A DNA stretch of 64,000 nt from Paenibacillus sp. 37 (GTDB taxonomy: Bacteria > Bacillota > Bacilli > Paenibacillales > Paenibacillaceae). Location: positions 6,944,001 to 7,008,000 of the forward strand of contig NZ_CP043761.1 in the NCBI RefSeq assembly GCF_008386395.1. Reading direction: 5' to 3'. The notes under the pieces were generated by a model that was not told where the DNA came from, did not search any database, and saw only the letters and a list, made by a program, of their open reading frames with translations. Positions 33,936 to 43,756 of the stretch are shown piece after piece. The position numbers were made by a program, and so were the translations under genes. How positions within the stretch are numbered: the first letter of the stretch is position 1; the number at the start of each line of letters is the position of its first letter.

Positions 33936-36818
33936 TTAGTACAGTGACTTCCAGAGTCTGAGCATTACGACGGCTGCTTCCGCTCTGGTTGTCACTCCAT
34001 CCGGTACGAATTGGTTGTCTCCCCGACCTTGCAGGAGTCCATTTTCGTGTGCAGCTTTCACATAAGATTGTGCCCAAGCTGGAATGCTTGCACGGTCAGA
34101 GAAGTTTAGATCTGACTCGATATCTGTCTCCCACTTCAGCGCTTTTGCAAGCATTACTGCCATTTCTGCCCGATCGATCTCCTGCTGCGGGCGAAATGTT
34201 CCATCTGGGTATCCGTTGAGAATTCCCTCGATTGCTCCCGTGTGAATGGCCAATTGCGCCCATTCGGGTGTACTGTACTTATCACTGAAGGGATTGGCAA
34301 CTGATTGTTGCACGCTTGGAATCTGGAGTGTTCGCAGCAACATGACGGCAAACTCTGCCCGTGTTACGGTTCTATCAGGAGCAAAGCTATTTGTATTCAC
34401 CCCTTCAACGATCTGCAATCTCGCTGCTTCACAAATATCCGTCTTTGCCCAGTGAGCCTGAATGTCTGTAAAAGCACATTCGGGACTCGCAGATGTGTTT
34501 TCGTTATCGTCAAGACGTGTAACCGTAATGGTGTAGACCTTGCGGGTTCCATTTTCCGCTTGAACGGTAATCTTAATCGTCTGAGTTCCCATTACTAAAG
34601 GAATGCTTGTCGTATCAATTACAGGCTTACTCAGCAGCTTAACGACTGCCTTCGAATCAGCAGCAACCCAGTGAAGCACCAGTTGTTCACCAGATGTCTC
34701 CATGGTATACTCCGTAATCTCTGGAGCAAATTGAGGCGTTAGTTCCTCTGTGGAACCTCCAACACGAAGAGTTAATTGAGCCAGATTTGCGTTAGGAGAT
34801 TGCTCTACGCTGGATGATCCCGATCCTCCTGCTCCTGCTCCTGCTCCTGATCCTGATCCTCCTCCTGATCCTCCACCGGAGCTTACGACATCTACTGTTC
34901 GAAGCACGGACGCGGCTGCATTTCCAGAGCTATCCTGCAATTTGTAAGTAAGTACATAGCTTCCCGCTCGATTCACATTTACCGTTCCGGTCACCTTGAT
35001 CTGCGAGGTCAAATCACCATCAACCGCATCTTGCGCTTTTGCGCCAGGATCTGTGTAGGCACTGCCTATCTTAATTTGCATGGACGGACTTCCAATCAAC
35101 GTAATGATCGGCGGCGTCACATCCACTGTGAACGTATGTATCGCTGAATCCGGGCCCACATTGCCCGCTACGTCGCTTGCCCTCGTCTTCACCATATGCG
35201 TGCCTTCTGGCAATGGCGATTCTACCGCCCACGCCCAGCTTCCGTTACTCCCTGCCGTTGCCGTTCCCGCAACAGTTCCGTCCAGTACAACCGTGACCGT
35301 AGCTCCCGCTTCCGACGTGCCGCTAACCGTTGGCGTCGCATTATTCGTCATGTGTCCGTTGCTCGGAATCGTTATGATCGGTGCCGCTGGAGGTGTCTTA
35401 TCCTCTACCCCAAACGTTAAGGATTGCAACTGCTCATGCGCTGGAACCGAATCGCTTGCTGTTATTTTTATCGTATAGGTTCCCGGTGTGTAGGTGCTCT
35501 CGTCGATCGTGACCGGAAAGTTAAAGGTTTGATTGCTACTTGTAGCGTTAATTGCATATACATCTTGAGTTACAGTACCATTCGAAGCATTCTTGATCGT
35601 ATAGCTAACTTCCAGAGGCTCACCAATGCTACCATCCCGGACATAACCGGAGATCATGAACTGGTTATCCCCTAGTTCCGTGGAATACGTCGCTGATGAG
35701 AGCGGATCCACCCTCAACACGGGAGAGAAAGACTTCAAGTAGGGGTGGCTCATGTCTTCTTGAATTCCCCAAATCGCGGAATCCCACCCTATATAAGTGA
35801 CCCACTCTTTCATTGCGTCCAGACTCATTGCTCCGTCTATTCCCGATTGGTTGCCTGTCGTATTGAGCCCGGGATTGTCGCTCAAGTTCCAATAAGAGTT
35901 GGCGATGGACATACCGCTGCCAATGATGATGTTGTTATCTCCGACCAAACCACCAGCTAAGCCGTTGTCACGCGTGACAGTCCCCGTTGCATAACTATCC
36001 TCAACAGTTCCAGAATTCCCTGCACCTATTAACCCGCCGATAGCCGCATTACCAACGCCCGTCACATGACCCGTTGCATAACTGTTACGAATATTGCTAC
36101 TGCCACTATAATAACCAACTAACCCGCCAGCATTTCTGTCGCTTGAAACGTCACCTGTTGCGTAACTCTTTTCGATAATACTATTACCGTTATACCCCAC
36201 TAATCCCCCTACATGAGTATTGCCAACCGAATATATGCGGACGTGCGCATCGCTATTCACTAGAGCAATTAATGAAGTTTGTCCGACTAGGCCGCCAGTT
36301 GAAAAACCATTACTATGTATCTCACCGGTTACTGAAATACGGTCTAACATAAGGTATGTACTCGAAGCAGAGGCTAAACCAACAAGTCCACCGACTTGGC
36401 CGTTTGCATTAGAAGATGTAATATTCACATTCTCCAATCGCACATTGTAAATCGTTGCAGGCTCGCGCACATAACCGAACAGACCGATGATATCAGCAGA
36501 AGAGACGATAGTCATTCCACTAATCGTGTAACCAGCTCCATCCAATTGACCTTCAAACGCATTGGCTGATGAGGTGCCGATTGGCTGCCAGTAGCCATAG
36601 GAGGTTAAATCAATGTCCGATTGGAGCTTATAACTTGCCTTCAAGTCATCTCGAACATGATCCAAATCCTCTGCTGTACGTATGATATACGGATCGATTG
36701 GACTGCCATTTCCCCCTCCGCTGAAGACATGTGCCGCCTGAACAGGCAACGGCCCCAATCCCATCCAAGGCCCAATCGCCAGCAAAACAACGATAACAAC
36801 CATCCATTTTCTTTTCAT
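33936..36818 (-). CDS. SLH-anchored surface protein with GLUG repeats and Ig-like domains
   Basis: 960 residues. A signal peptide (about 1-29) is followed by GLUG-type repeats (about 110-320; GGLVGYNGNSIIEKSYATGDV pattern, in part) like those of IgA-protease-like adhesins. A Big_13-type Ig domain comes next (about 480-570; VSGTSEAGATVTV), then a DUF5011-like domain (YTDPGAKAQDAVDGDLT). A Gly/Ser/Ala-only linker lies near 650-675, and a cadherin-like beta-sandwich follows (about 680-775). Three SLH domains close it (about 785-955; FAPDRTVTRAEFAVMLLR, GTFRPQQEIDRAEMAVML, FVPDGVTTRAEAAVVMLR). SLH triplets bind pyruvylated wall polymer, so the protein sits on the cell surface. Single gene with its own terminator. 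Confidence 0.92.
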   Translation of the reverse strand: MKRKWMVVIVVLLAIGPWMGLGPLPVQAAHVFSGGGNGSPIDPYIIRTAEDLDHVRDDLKASYKLQSDIDLTSYGYWQPIGTSSANAFEGQLDGAGYTISGMTIVSSADIIGLFGYVREPATIYNVRLENVNITSSNANGQVGGLVGLASASSTYLMLDRISVTGEIHSNGFSTGGLVGQTSLIALVNSDAHVRIYSVGNTHVGGLVGYNGNSIIEKSYATGDVSSDRNAGGLVGYYSGSSNIRNSYATGHVTGVGNAAIGGLIGAGNSGTVEDSYATGTVTRDNGLAGGLVGDNNIIIGSGMSIANSYWNLSDNPGLNTTGNQSGIDGAMSLDAMKEWVTYIGWDSAIWGIQEDMSHPYLKSFSPVLRVDPLSSATYSTELGDNQFMISGYVRDGSIGEPLEVSYTIKNASNGTVTQDVYAINATSSNQTFNFPVTIDESTYTPGTYTIKITASDSVPAHEQLQSLTFGVEDKTPPAAPIITIPSNGHMTNNATPTVSGTSEAGATVTVVLDGTVAGTATAGSNGSWAWAVESPLPEGTHMVKTRASDVAGNVGPDSAIHTFTVDVTPPIITLIGSPSMQIKIGSAYTDPGAKAQDAVDGDLTSQIKVTGTVNVNRAGSYVLTYKLQDSSGNAAASVLRTVDVVSSGGGSGGGSGSGAGAGAGGSGSSSVEQSPNANLAQLTLRVGGSTEELTPQFAPEITEYTMETSGEQLVLHWVAADSKAVVKLLSKPVIDTTSIPLVMGTQTIKITVQAENGTRKVYTITVTRLDDNENTSASPECAFTDIQAHWAKTDICEAARLQIVEGVNTNSFAPDRTVTRAEFAVMLLRTLQIPSVQQSVANPFSDKYSTPEWAQLAIHTGAIEGILNGYPDGTFRPQQEIDRAEMAVMLAKALKWETDIESDLNFSDRASIPAWAQSYVKAAHENGLLQGRGDNQFVPDGVTTRAEAAVVMLRLWKSLY

Positions 36819-37072
36819 TATGTATTCCCCACTCCTTTTTCCGCTTTCACAATCCGTCTCTCACCTCAACGCTTTTGTAAGCATCATCGGTCATTCATAT
36901 TAAAGTCCTACTATACATTGTATTGCCCATCCTATCTATTGACCGAAAGGAGTAGAAAAAGGGGACAAGGAAATGCGACAGGATAATTCGTGCGAATTGC
37001 TTGCGCAATACCACGAGATGGAATGGACGAATTACTCCTAACATGGCAAGGCCTTCATTAGCAAACAGTTAA
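36819..37072. other. Upstream region of the SLH gene, no gene seen
   Basis: Holds the SLH gene's ribosome-binding site (AAGGAG) and an AT-rich stretch near 36890-36930 that could be its promoter, without a clear consensus. No small gene recognised. Confidence 0.3.
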
Positions 37073-37123
37073 GAGAAATAAACAAGCCAACTCCGGTGAC
37101 TGGAATTAGCTTGTTTATTTCTC
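37073..37123. terminator. Terminator downstream of the polysaccharide operon
   Basis: GAGAAATAAACAAGC pairs with GCTTGTTTATTTCTC around a 21-nt loop, about 120 bp after the last operon gene. A GCTACGCGTAGC palindrome also lies between (near 37166-37178). Confidence 0.65.
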
Positions 37124-37242
37124 AACTACCAGAGTAGCTGCTTAGTTTAGAAAGAGGCAGATGCTAGCTACGCGTAGCATTTTGCCTCCTTTCCTCCATC
37201 CAGCATCATGAATGACTTGACCAGAACAAAATCATCTATATC

Positions 37243-39096
37243 CTACGTCAACGTAAGAACGATCTGATCCCCGGAACGGGTGATTTTGTAGATACCTTCC
37301 TGCATGTCGATGCCATAATGTTTTTTCAGCAACCACTTGGCATTGAAATCCGTCTCGACGACCACCAGATAATCGTAGCCGCTCAGAAGGTTGTCCATAT
37401 TATCCTCATAGAACAACACGATCCCGTCCACATGTGGAGCATATAAGAAATACTTCCCTACATATTGCATGTAATAGTTCGTGACCTGCTGGTCCCTGTC
37501 TGAGGCGTAGAAGAGATATCTATTATTATCCTCCTGCCCACCTGGGTACCACCGATCACCGGTAACCGCATGAATCTTGTAAGGGAGCGTTGTATCGTAG
37601 GTCTTGGCAATCGAGACGATCCCGTTGTATTCCGATAAAAGGATGGTCGCCGCAACCGCCATACAGCCGATAATCCCTTTTTGATAATGACCCTTCGTCT
37701 TGACCGTCTTAAAGGATTGATAATCAGGCACTTCACCGATCCGATAGTGGAATGAACGCTCCAGATCGATCGCAGCGCACAATACCAGCCCACCGGCGAA
37801 CAGGACCACGATACTCGATGCATAACGCTCAAAGCCTGCCAGGACAATGGCTTCATCCAGTGGCATGGAGAAGAGATATAACGCCAGGATGCCTGCATAG
37901 TACAGTAACACTACAACGTCCAAAGCAATTAATGCTTTCCATAAGTTCCACTTCTTCTTGAGCACAACAATGGCAAATATCGAAGCGCCAATCGCGACAA
38001 GCTGGAAAAGTACAATGCCAAGCACTGGCCTGGACGTGATATCCATGCTTGATTTCAGGAAGAGCATCAGAATCTCCCATTTCTGTTCCCCCGTCTTGCC
38101 CGCTTTGATCACCGAGGCTGTGCCCTCGAACTTGTTATCAATCCCTTGGAATACCGTCGCCATTCGCCAGCTCCAGCCGAAATACGGAAGTAATGAACCA
38201 CCAATGGTACCCAGCACAGCCAGTCCGACTTTCCAGTTCGAGCGTTGCCCATTTCTCAACCATGTATACACCAGGAAGATTAGGCCGATCGCGGCAAAAA
38301 TAATCCCTGTGCTTTTGATAATGGTTAGCAATCCGGCAAGCGGAAGAACAACAATACATGCCTTTTTGATCTCATGACGATATTGGTAAATAACCGCCAG
38401 GATCGCGAGCGCGTAGATCGGAAGCAAGAAATCCACGAGTAAATTGGTAATCCGAATCGTAAGATTGAAAAAGGAAAGCGTCGATAAACCGAGTCCGAGA
38501 AAAGCGTACAAAAGAAAGCGTTTCTTCTCCGAAACGATGCCAAACATGGCATAAAAACAGGAAAAGATCAGCAGACCTTGTGCCAAAAGCATCACGGACT
38601 GGGAATGCCCCATGAAGCGACAGACATAATAAATAAATGACGAAGTCCCAAGCGGATAGTTTTTAAAATCAATCAGGTTGGAGTCTGGCGTCGGAAAGGC
38701 ATTTGTACTCAACATCTGCTTCAAAACGATAGCCCAGTGCGAGAAATTATCGTAGTGTGTCAGTTCATTTTGGAACAGAATCAGCAAAAAGATGAACGTT
38801 CCGCCCAGAAAAGAAAGCTGAAATAACGAGAACAATACATTTGGTTTGGTCCCTTGTAGGACAGCTCGAACCAGCGTACCTCTAACAAACACCAAGCCTA
38901 GTATCAACACAATGATACTTCCTATAAAGAGCTGACCTGCCAAGCCAGCGAAATATACGATGCAGGCAATCGAGGAAAACACAAATACAGGGATAAATTC
39001 CCACCGTAGTGCAAGTGTCTTCCGAACAAACTGCATGTAACCAACAAAGGAGATTATTAATAAAACTCCCATCACAAAATGAAGCACAATGAGCAT
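37243..39096 (-). CDS. Polytopic membrane protein of the polysaccharide operon
   Basis: 617 residues with about 13 membrane helices over the first ~500 residues and a C-terminal ~110-residue domain, probably extracytoplasmic (PYKIHAVTGDRWYPGGQ...VVVETDFNAKWLLKKHYGI, in part). A loop after helix 3 or 4 has NELTHYDNFSHWAIVLKQML, and another has NYPLGTSSFIYY; this HYDNFSHW-type loop after an early helix resembles GT-C glycosyltransferases and related wall-glycan enzymes with acidic catalytic residues. GGAGAG lies before the ATG and the gene starts 11 bp after the PilZ synthase stop. It probably transfers or polymerises lipid-linked sugar, but no exact family is claimed. Confidence 0.7.
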   Translation of the reverse strand: MLIVLHFVMGVLLIISFVGYMQFVRKTLALRWEFIPVFVFSSIACIVYFAGLAGQLFIGSIIVLILGLVFVRGTLVRAVLQGTKPNVLFSLFQLSFLGGTFIFLLILFQNELTHYDNFSHWAIVLKQMLSTNAFPTPDSNLIDFKNYPLGTSSFIYYVCRFMGHSQSVMLLAQGLLIFSCFYAMFGIVSEKKRFLLYAFLGLGLSTLSFFNLTIRITNLLVDFLLPIYALAILAVIYQYRHEIKKACIVVLPLAGLLTIIKSTGIIFAAIGLIFLVYTWLRNGQRSNWKVGLAVLGTIGGSLLPYFGWSWRMATVFQGIDNKFEGTASVIKAGKTGEQKWEILMLFLKSSMDITSRPVLGIVLFQLVAIGASIFAIVVLKKKWNLWKALIALDVVVLLYYAGILALYLFSMPLDEAIVLAGFERYASSIVVLFAGGLVLCAAIDLERSFHYRIGEVPDYQSFKTVKTKGHYQKGIIGCMAVAATILLSEYNGIVSIAKTYDTTLPYKIHAVTGDRWYPGGQEDNNRYLFYASDRDQQVTNYYMQYVGKYFLYAPHVDGIVLFYEDNMDNLLSGYDYLVVVETDFNAKWLLKKHYGIDMQEGIYKITRSGDQIVLTLT

Positions 39097-39107
39097 CTTG
39101 GTCTCTC

Positions 39108-41399
39108 CTAACCCTCTCTGGTGGAACGATCGGAATGTGGCTGAATCAAATCAGTCAGCAATTGGTCGATCAGGCCCTTCTCTACAATATCATCGATATT
39201 CTCCACCGAGAGAAGCACTTCGCGCTCACGGGCTGTCGTTTTTCCCGTATGTTGCAGAATGACTTCAATATTACTCTTCGTATAAAAAGTAACCACCGCT
39301 CCCGAAGCAATATCCCCGTGGAAACCCGTCGCGGAGAAGAAACGATAATTGAAGCTTCGCAGTGTACAGCTAGCATCATTGGTGAAATGAACTGGAAGCT
39401 GAAGGGAAAGCCGCGGCATTTTTCGCTGATCCGATCTGGGTTGAACAATACGTTTTTTCACATTACGTAACATATCGTCATAAGCCGTATCCCACAGATT
39501 CATCTGCTCTGGCAAGGAGTGTTTACGGTCGTAGATGATTTGCATATATTGGCGGTTATCATGCTCATCGACTGGCTGAACCGTTGCGGAGTAACGCCAG
39601 CCCTCTCCATCCTGTTTCACATAAACGATGACTGCATCGAGGTTGGCCTCATATCGCTCGGTTTTGACGACCAGAGAGATGATCTTCTGCTCAGCCAAAT
39701 AAATGGGATAAGGGACATAGAAGGCAATCCCTTGTTCAGATACATCCACCGTTTTGGCCTGATACCGCAGATTGTTGGCTTGATCGTGGATCATGACATC
39801 TTCCTGCGCCCGAATCCGTTCTGTCTCCCGATACGCACGACGGCCAATCATGAAGAACAGGGCGTAACATAGCGCGATCATGTTATGAACCAGCCAGAAA
39901 ATAATGATACTGCTGAAGAACAGCGCGATCCCGTACTTGCCGTTGACATACCGAATCACGGCCGCAATGGAAAGCAACAGCAGGAAAATATGCGGAAGTG
40001 CATATAACAGAGCAGACATCCATTGTCGACCGTTCGCTCTGCTTTTGTTGGTAACTTTGAACTTTTTCTCACGAATGCCCACCGTCTCCAGGAGAACCGG
40101 CCAGATCAGATAAGGCATAAATATCGTATCGATAACCTGACTCCATCGCTGATTCCGAATATTGCTGGACAGATATCGCATGGATAGACTATAGAAGAAA
40201 TAGGATGGAAGCCAGAATATTAAGATTTGCCAGAAGGTTGTATTTACAATCTGGAAGTCGAATAACGCAAACAAAATAGGCGCCAAAATGAATATCAAGC
40301 GGTTAAAGAAGGACCACCAGTATAAGAAACTGCTCAAGTAGGTTACTCTCGTCCAGAAAGGAAGCTTCCCCGATATAGGTGCACGCGTATTCTGCAGGCT
40401 CTGAATGATACCCCTTGCCCAGCGAATCCGTTGCTTAATCATGCTCTTAACTGTGGTTGTCGTCTGCCCGGCAGCTTGAACTTCCTGAGTAGCATAGGTA
40501 ATATAACCTTCCTGCTGCAAGCGGATGCTTGTCTCAAAGTCCTCGGTGATCGTATTAAGCGGAAAACCTCCGATGTCTTCCATGCCCTGCCGGGAAATGA
40601 TCGTATTACTTCCTGTATAGGCTACCGCATTGGAGGCATTACGCAGGATGTTCACTTCTCTGGAGAAGAAATCCTGTTCATTCGGAATACCTTGCTCTGC
40701 ATACAGGTTAAACTGGAATAGATCCGGATTGTAGAAGCTTTGCGGGGTCTGTACCAGACCAAGCTTGAACTTAGGGTCCATCTCGTCCTCTCGGCGAGGA
40801 CGCCATACCTCATTCTCCTTAATAAACGTGGAGAGCATGAAATAGGGTACCGTTTTCATCAAAAAGGTGTGCTGTGGAATCATATCCGCATCAAACGTTG
40901 CAATGAGCGGCGAAGAGCTTTTGCTCAGTGCATTGTTCAGATTACCAGACTTGGCATCCTTGTTTCCGGGGAACCCCAGATATCCCACGCCAAACTGTCT
41001 GGCAAGCTCCTCCACCTCTGGTCTCGCTCCATCGTCACAGAGATAGATATGAACCTTCTGCTTGTCCGGGTAATCCATGAACGTACAGGCATTAACCGTT
41101 TTATATAACAGATCAACAGGCTCATTATGCGTAGCAATAAATACATCCACATCCGGATAATATTCCGGTGGCACAATTGGAAAGTCGAGCTGTGTACGTT
41201 CTTTTTGCATCTTTTGAAAGAATAATTCAAAGGTTGTCAGTACGGTGACCGTTTCAGCGACAATCAACAGCATACCAAAAATGACGTTCAGAACGCCTTC
41301 ACCCCATGGCAACGTAAAGAACGTACGCCATACCAAATAAATCGACATCAGGATCATCGTGATGACAAAAAAGATATTCTGCCTTTTTTCGTTTTGCAC
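39108..41399 (-). CDS. Cellulose-synthase-like GT2 glycosyltransferase with PilZ domain
   Basis: About 763 residues. Two N-terminal helices are followed by a GT2 domain with all processive-synthase residues: LCDDGARPEVEE, ATFDADMIPQHT, ITEDFETSIRLQ and the QxxRW motif as KQRIRWARG. Further membrane helices flank an export channel. A PilZ domain (about 540-640) has RETER and DVSEQGIAF, fitting the RxxxR and (D/N)xSxxG c-di-GMP-binding motifs. The GTG start at 41399 overlaps the upstream TAG, with AAGGAGG 11 nt before it; an ATG at 41432 is the alternative. It resembles BcsA, but no BcsB, BcsZ or BcsC gene is near, so the polymer is unknown. c-di-GMP probably activates it. Confidence 0.9.
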   Translation of the reverse strand: MQNEKRQNIFFVITMILMSIYLVWRTFFTLPWGEGVLNVIFGMLLIVAETVTVLTTFELFFQKMQKERTQLDFPIVPPEYYPDVDVFIATHNEPVDLLYKTVNACTFMDYPDKQKVHIYLCDDGARPEVEELARQFGVGYLGFPGNKDAKSGNLNNALSKSSSPLIATFDADMIPQHTFLMKTVPYFMLSTFIKENEVWRPRREDEMDPKFKLGLVQTPQSFYNPDLFQFNLYAEQGIPNEQDFFSREVNILRNASNAVAYTGSNTIISRQGMEDIGGFPLNTITEDFETSIRLQQEGYITYATQEVQAAGQTTTTVKSMIKQRIRWARGIIQSLQNTRAPISGKLPFWTRVTYLSSFLYWWSFFNRLIFILAPILFALFDFQIVNTTFWQILIFWLPSYFFYSLSMRYLSSNIRNQRWSQVIDTIFMPYLIWPVLLETVGIREKKFKVTNKSRANGRQWMSALLYALPHIFLLLLSIAAVIRYVNGKYGIALFFSSIIIFWLVHNMIALCYALFFMIGRRAYRETERIRAQEDVMIHDQANNLRYQAKTVDVSEQGIAFYVPYPIYLAEQKIISLVVKTERYEANLDAVIVYVKQDGEGWRYSATVQPVDEHDNRQYMQIIYDRKHSLPEQMNLWDTAYDDMLRNVKKRIVQPRSDQRKMPRLSLQLPVHFTNDASCTLRSFNYRFFSATGFHGDIASGAVVTFYTKSNIEVILQHTGKTTAREREVLLSVENIDDIVEKGLIDQLLTDLIQPHSDRSTREG

Positions 41400-42493
41400 T
41401 ACAACTGCTTCCTCCTTGCTGCAAATACCCATCTTCGCTGCAATTGGAAACTGAGCAGGAACAGCAAGGCATCACAGACGAATTTCGCCAATTTCTCATC
41501 TACGAAGAGAACGGTATGGAATATATATACACCGGTACTGGAAAGCAAAATCACTACTCCACATAACGTTAGATAGCGCCATAAACTTCCCTGGCTATCC
41601 TCCTTGCGGAATACAAAATGTCTGTTCAGTACATAGTTGACTACAATGGAAATAACTCTCGCAATCACGGTTGCAAGCAGAATTCTTAAATAGTGCTGCT
41701 CACCCAACACGGGCCGCAACGCGTCTATTAAAAACCAGGCAATGCCCAAATCCACAACAGAACTAGCCACCGATGATGAGATGAACCGCAGGAAATTGGA
41801 GAACAACACCCCCATGACCCGAGCACTATCCTGGATCGCTTTAAAATGAGTGCCCGCATTGCCATTCTCATAGATGACTTGGATTGGCATGGTATGAATC
41901 GGTATCCCAGACTGAATGCACGAGATAAGCATCTGCAGCTCATATTCAAATCGAGTGCCGCGAACATCCTGCATAAACGCAAGTAACCCTGGACCGAAGG
42001 CACGAAGCCCAGTCTGGGTATCTGACAGTTTTTTACCATAGAGCATGGCAAAAATAAAGGAGGTCATCCGATTGCCTAACAGGGACTTTGGGGGGATATT
42101 CCCCTCGCTGAAGTTCCTTACCCCGAGCACCAACGAATCCGGATGAAGCCTTGTTTCTTGGGCTATGCGGTATACATCCTCAGCTGCGTGTTGTCCGTCT
42201 GAATCTGCGGTTACGACGAAAGAAGATGCGTCGAATTGCTTCCCAATATACTCAAATCCGGTCTTGAGTGCAGCACCTTTGCCCTGATTTTCCGCATGTG
42301 TCAGCAGAGCACAACCGTTCTCACGAAGCTCCTCGAAAATCGACTGGTAGGCCTCACCAGATCCGTCGTCCACAATAACAATATTAGTAAATCCATACTC
42401 TCGCAATTGCCGTACATAGGCTGGAAGTCTCTCATCCGGTTCAAGCGATGGAATGAGGATGATCGTTTCGCCGTTTTGTCTATCTATAATCAT
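41399..42493 (-). CDS. GT2 glycosyltransferase fused to GtrA-like membrane domain
   Basis: About 364 residues. The N-terminal GT2 domain (about 5-220) is of the dolichol/polyprenol-phosphate sugar synthase type, with VIVDDGSG, ENQGKGAALKTGF, VVTADSDGQH and DTQTGLRAFG. The C-terminal ~130 residues form a four-helix GtrA/DPMS domain (FLRFISSSVASSVVDLGIAWF, ending NRHFVFRKE and RRWVFA). The pair would load a sugar onto undecaprenyl phosphate and flip it. ATG at 42493 is preferred, with GAGG 9 nt upstream; TTG at 42508 is the alternative. First gene of a three-gene operon, it probably supplies lipid-linked sugar to the membrane protein at the end. Confidence 0.88.
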   Translation of the reverse strand: MIIDRQNGETIILIPSLEPDERLPAYVRQLREYGFTNIVIVDDGSGEAYQSIFEELRENGCALLTHAENQGKGAALKTGFEYIGKQFDASSFVVTADSDGQHAAEDVYRIAQETRLHPDSLVLGVRNFSEGNIPPKSLLGNRMTSFIFAMLYGKKLSDTQTGLRAFGPGLLAFMQDVRGTRFEYELQMLISCIQSGIPIHTMPIQVIYENGNAGTHFKAIQDSARVMGVLFSNFLRFISSSVASSVVDLGIAWFLIDALRPVLGEQHYLRILLATVIARVISIVVNYVLNRHFVFRKEDSQGSLWRYLTLCGVVILLSSTGVYIFHTVLFVDEKLAKFVCDALLFLLSFQLQRRWVFAARRKQL

Positions 42494-42660
42494 CCCGATA
42501 AGCCTCAATTCGACATATTTTCACAAATTCTTTTTTGAATATTGTGAGTATAACATCGAAAAGGCATACAGTAAACGAATAACTTGTATATATATTGGTA
42601 AAAAAGTTGCACCCTTTTATAAGCTAGTTTATAGGCGGAAAATACTAGTTGAGGGTTGGT

Positions 42661-42900
42661 CTAGCACCACTCGAACAATTGCACATTTGGCTCTCGTTTC
42701 AGCACATGTACAAGCATAGCATGCAGTTGTCCACGGTGGTGATAGAAGTGCGCCTGCGTATCCAGAAGCCACTCGAAGCGTGAATGAACGCCTCCCCAGA
42801 ATACAGTCTTTTCTCGTAATAGTTCATCTTCTGTCTCCATCGACCAATTGGACATGCTTCGACTTACAAATCTAGACGGATGGCCACTTATGCGGATCAC
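42661..42900 (-). pseudogene. C-terminal fragment of a DinB-family protein
   Basis: The 79 codons end FEWLLDTQAHFYHHRGQLHAMLVHVLKREP, whose HFYHHRGQLH is the DinB-family C-terminal metal-binding signature. DinB proteins are about 150-170 residues and need a first His in the missing N-terminal half. Upstream sequence switches at once to the oppositely oriented YheC/D gene. No ribosome-binding site was seen before the ATG. This is a truncated remnant. Confidence 0.6.
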
Positions 42901-42928
42901 GAATTTGAATTAGAATGACCGTAGACGA

Positions 42929-43672
42929 TTGAAAAAGGCTGTGATTCCAATGTTATTCGAAAGAGACAAATGGTTGCAGTATGGCATTCTGCGCGATGAG
43001 CCTTCTCTCGCTGAACGATTGCCAGAAACACAGTTGCTTGAGAAGGAAACGCTAACGAAGATGCTTCTTCAATATCCCAGCGTTGTACTGAAGCCTCGCA
43101 ATGGGAGTTACGGAAGGGATATCCTGTTCATTAGACGAGACGGCGCAAATGCTTATCGTATTCAAAATGAAAATAACACGGTCACCATGAGAGACAACGA
43201 GCAGTTACTCGAATGGCTCGAACAAACAAACAAAACTGATGAATATATTGTCCAAAAGCGTCTGCAGCTTGCTCAAATTAAACACAGGCCGTTCGACATT
43301 CGGATCATGGTTCAGCGCAAAAAAAGCCCCTCGTCCACTTGGAAGGTGACAGGTTCCTATGCTAAAGTTGCAGCACAAGGATATCAAGTCACCAATGTGA
43401 ATAACCGCCCCATTCCAGTGCTTAAGGCACTGAAATTAGCTCGAATTGGGGATCGGCGCTTGCTTGTTAGAGCGGAACAAGTTGCACGATTAGCCGCTAA
43501 TCGATTGGGAGAGCATTACCCCATGCTTAGACAAGTCGGGTTCGATATAGCCGTCGACAAGAAACGGCGAATTTGGATCATCGAAGGAAATTATCAACCG
43601 GATTTGCGCCCTTTCCGACGTATGAAAGACTCCTCGATGTACCGCAGAATATTATGGTACAAGAAACATTAA
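42929..43672 (+). CDS. YheC/YheD-family spore-coat-associated ATP-grasp protein
   Basis: Up to 247 residues. VVLKPRNGSYGRDILFIRR and a DEYIVQKRLQLAQIKHRPFDIRIMVQ segment (quoted in part) match the ATP-grasp fold of YheC/YheD. They are followed by GFDIAVDKKRRIWIIEGN, with metal-binding Asp and Glu-Asn residues. Family members are short or long; this is the short form. The start is uncertain: TTG at 42929 lacks a ribosome-binding site, while GTG at 42941 or ATG at 42950 follow AAAAAGG. YheC/D proteins are found in spore coats of bacilli, which supports a spore-forming host; the substrate is unknown. Confidence 0.82.
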   Translation: MKKAVIPMLFERDKWLQYGILRDEPSLAERLPETQLLEKETLTKMLLQYPSVVLKPRNGSYGRDILFIRRDGANAYRIQNENNTVTMRDNEQLLEWLEQTNKTDEYIVQKRLQLAQIKHRPFDIRIMVQRKKSPSSTWKVTGSYAKVAAQGYQVTNVNNRPIPVLKALKLARIGDRRLLVRAEQVARLAANRLGEHYPMLRQVGFDIAVDKKRRIWIIEGNYQPDLRPFRRMKDSSMYRRILWYKKH

Positions 43673-43682
43673 AACGAAAAAA

Positions 43683-43718
43683 GGCGACCTGCCTGCTAGC
43701 CCGGGCAAGTCGTCTCTT
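43683..43718. terminator. Terminator between YheC/D and the small beta-rich gene
   Basis: GGCGAC-TGCC pairs with GGCA-GTCGTC with one mismatch. The minus-strand transcript continues as CCUUUUUUCG, so it best serves the minus-strand gene. Confidence 0.6.
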
Positions 43719-43756
43719 CATATTTCGTACCTAATCTCAATACTAACCCTCTTCGG

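Noticed and set aside
36819..37242. c-di-GMP riboswitch upstream of surface or polysaccharide genes
   Set aside because: I looked in the leaders of the SLH genes and the polysaccharide operon for the conserved GEMM sequences and found none.
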